Source: Roseovarius sp. (GTDB lineage: Bacteria > Pseudomonadota > Alphaproteobacteria > Rhodobacterales > Rhodobacteraceae). From it: a DNA stretch of 64,000 nt. The notes beneath the pieces were generated by a model. That model was not told the origin of the DNA, searched no databases, and saw only the letters and a list, made by a program, of their open reading frames with translations. The position numbers and the translations under genes are program-made. This document shows, in pieces, positions 63,560 through 64,000 of the stretch (positions within the stretch are counted from its first letter, which is position 1; every line of letters begins with the position of its first letter). The stretch is from contig NZ_JAUCYU010000003.1 in the NCBI RefSeq assembly GCF_030373445.1, forward strand, positions 372,001-436,000. The letters run 5' to 3'.

Positions 63560-64000
63560 CCGCATCCACCGGATTCTGGACCCGCCGCAAGGCCGCCGTC
63601 GCCGCCGAGGAACAGGCCGAGACCGCCGCCCGCGACGCGGCCGAGCGACAGGCCCACGAACAGGCCCTCGCCGAGCGCCCCGATGCCGAGCTTCTGGCCG
63701 AGGCCGGCATGCCCGAGCCCGAAACCCTCACCACCGCCGAGGAGGTGCAGGACTTCCTGAAAACCGCCCTGCCCCAGCGCCTCAAGGCCCGCGCCCTCCG
63801 CCGCCTCTGGCGGCTGAACCCGGTGCTGGCCAATCTCGACGGGCTGGTCGATTACGGCGAGGATTACACCGACGCCACCCGCGTCATCGAGAACATGCAA
63901 ACCGTCTACCAGGTCGGCAAGGGCATGTTCGACAAGTTCGCCGAGCCTGATCCGGAACCGGAGCCCGAGGAAGAGCCCCTGCTCGCCGAGGCAGAGGAAG
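63556..64000 (+). CDS. DUF3306 domain protein (3' end cut by window)
   Basis: The frame is open from the ATG that overlaps the DUF3305 stop to the window edge, 148 codons. Visible features are an alanine-rich acidic helix (about 10-45), then FLKTALPQRLKARALRRLWRLNPVLANLDGLVDYGEDYTDA, the DUF3306 core, and an acidic Glu/Pro-rich tail. It is absent from the track because its stop is outside. It is expected to continue into a formate dehydrogenase locus to the right. Confidence 0.88.
   Translation, partial: MTASTGFWTRRKAAVAAEEQAETAARDAAERQAHEQALAERPDAELLAEAGMPEPETLTTAEEVQDFLKTALPQRLKARALRRLWRLNPVLANLDGLVDYGEDYTDATRVIENMQTVYQVGKGMFDKFAEPDPEPEPEEEPLLAEAEE

Overview
This is a high-GC, gene-dense stretch of an alphaproteobacterial chromosome, most likely from the Roseobacter group (Rhodobacteraceae). 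The reasons are three TRAP or TRAP-TAXI/ABC import operons with their regulators, a split two-gene MetH, and an accessory set (DUF3305, DUF3306, DUF6494, DUF6505, poly-[4Fe-4S] protein, Mrp) that usually sits beside a formate dehydrogenase locus in that family. I see no rRNA, tRNA, IS element, phage gene or CRISPR array. The two end genes are cut by the window.

Layout. (1) 1-7601: an aconitase-like hydratase (large and small subunits), a PEP-mutase/isocitrate-lyase family lyase and an M29-like protein on the minus strand; an IclR regulator; and a DctPQM TRAP transporter on the plus strand. A near-identical palindrome, TTTCACCwGATGAAA, lies at both outward promoters, so IclR probably controls uptake and breakdown of one branched dicarboxylate-like acid. 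(2) 7644-19601: a degradative-type HMG-CoA reductase, a divergent MocR regulator, and a seven-gene operon (CaiB CoA-transferase, enoyl-CoA hydratase, ribose-type ABC importer). One permease of that importer is fused to a strictosidine-synthase/SMP-30 beta-propeller and is followed by a second propeller that lacks the metal ligands. A TGTAC-N14-GKACA site occurs at both the HMGR/MocR gap and the ABC operon leader, which ties them together. (3) 19617-24388: a flavoprotein monooxygenase, RidA, a DUF1028 protein, LysR and an ArgE-like deacetylase.

(4) 24426-34536, all minus strand: a complete activated-methyl cycle (adenosine kinase, AhcY, MetK, two-gene MetH, MetF) directly downstream of a fused glycine/sarcosine plus dimethylglycine methyltransferase. 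Together these would make glycine betaine from glycine while recycling SAH and homocysteine. (5) 35020-41047: an FCD-type GntR regulator divergent from a dipeptide/oligopeptide-type ABC importer. (6) 41281-45220: a TetR regulator divergent from an HpaB/4-hydroxybutyryl-CoA-dehydratase-like flavoprotein that lacks the Fe-S ligands, and an AidB-like acyl-CoA dehydrogenase. (7) 45225-55325: a membrane transporter of unknown substrate, an RND efflux pair, and a TAXI TRAP operon with a universal stress protein. (8) 55502-64000: a tightly overlapping operon (DUF6494, Mrp, DUF4444 ligase-like, DUF6505, sensor kinase), a c-type cytochrome, a poly-[4Fe-4S] protein, DUF3305 and DUF3306, probably the left flank of a formate dehydrogenase locus.

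A recurring design feature is a GC-rich hairpin immediately after the solute-binding-protein gene in all four import operons, likely setting binding-protein to permease ratios. All calls come from reading the sequence and recalled family knowledge; no database search was run.
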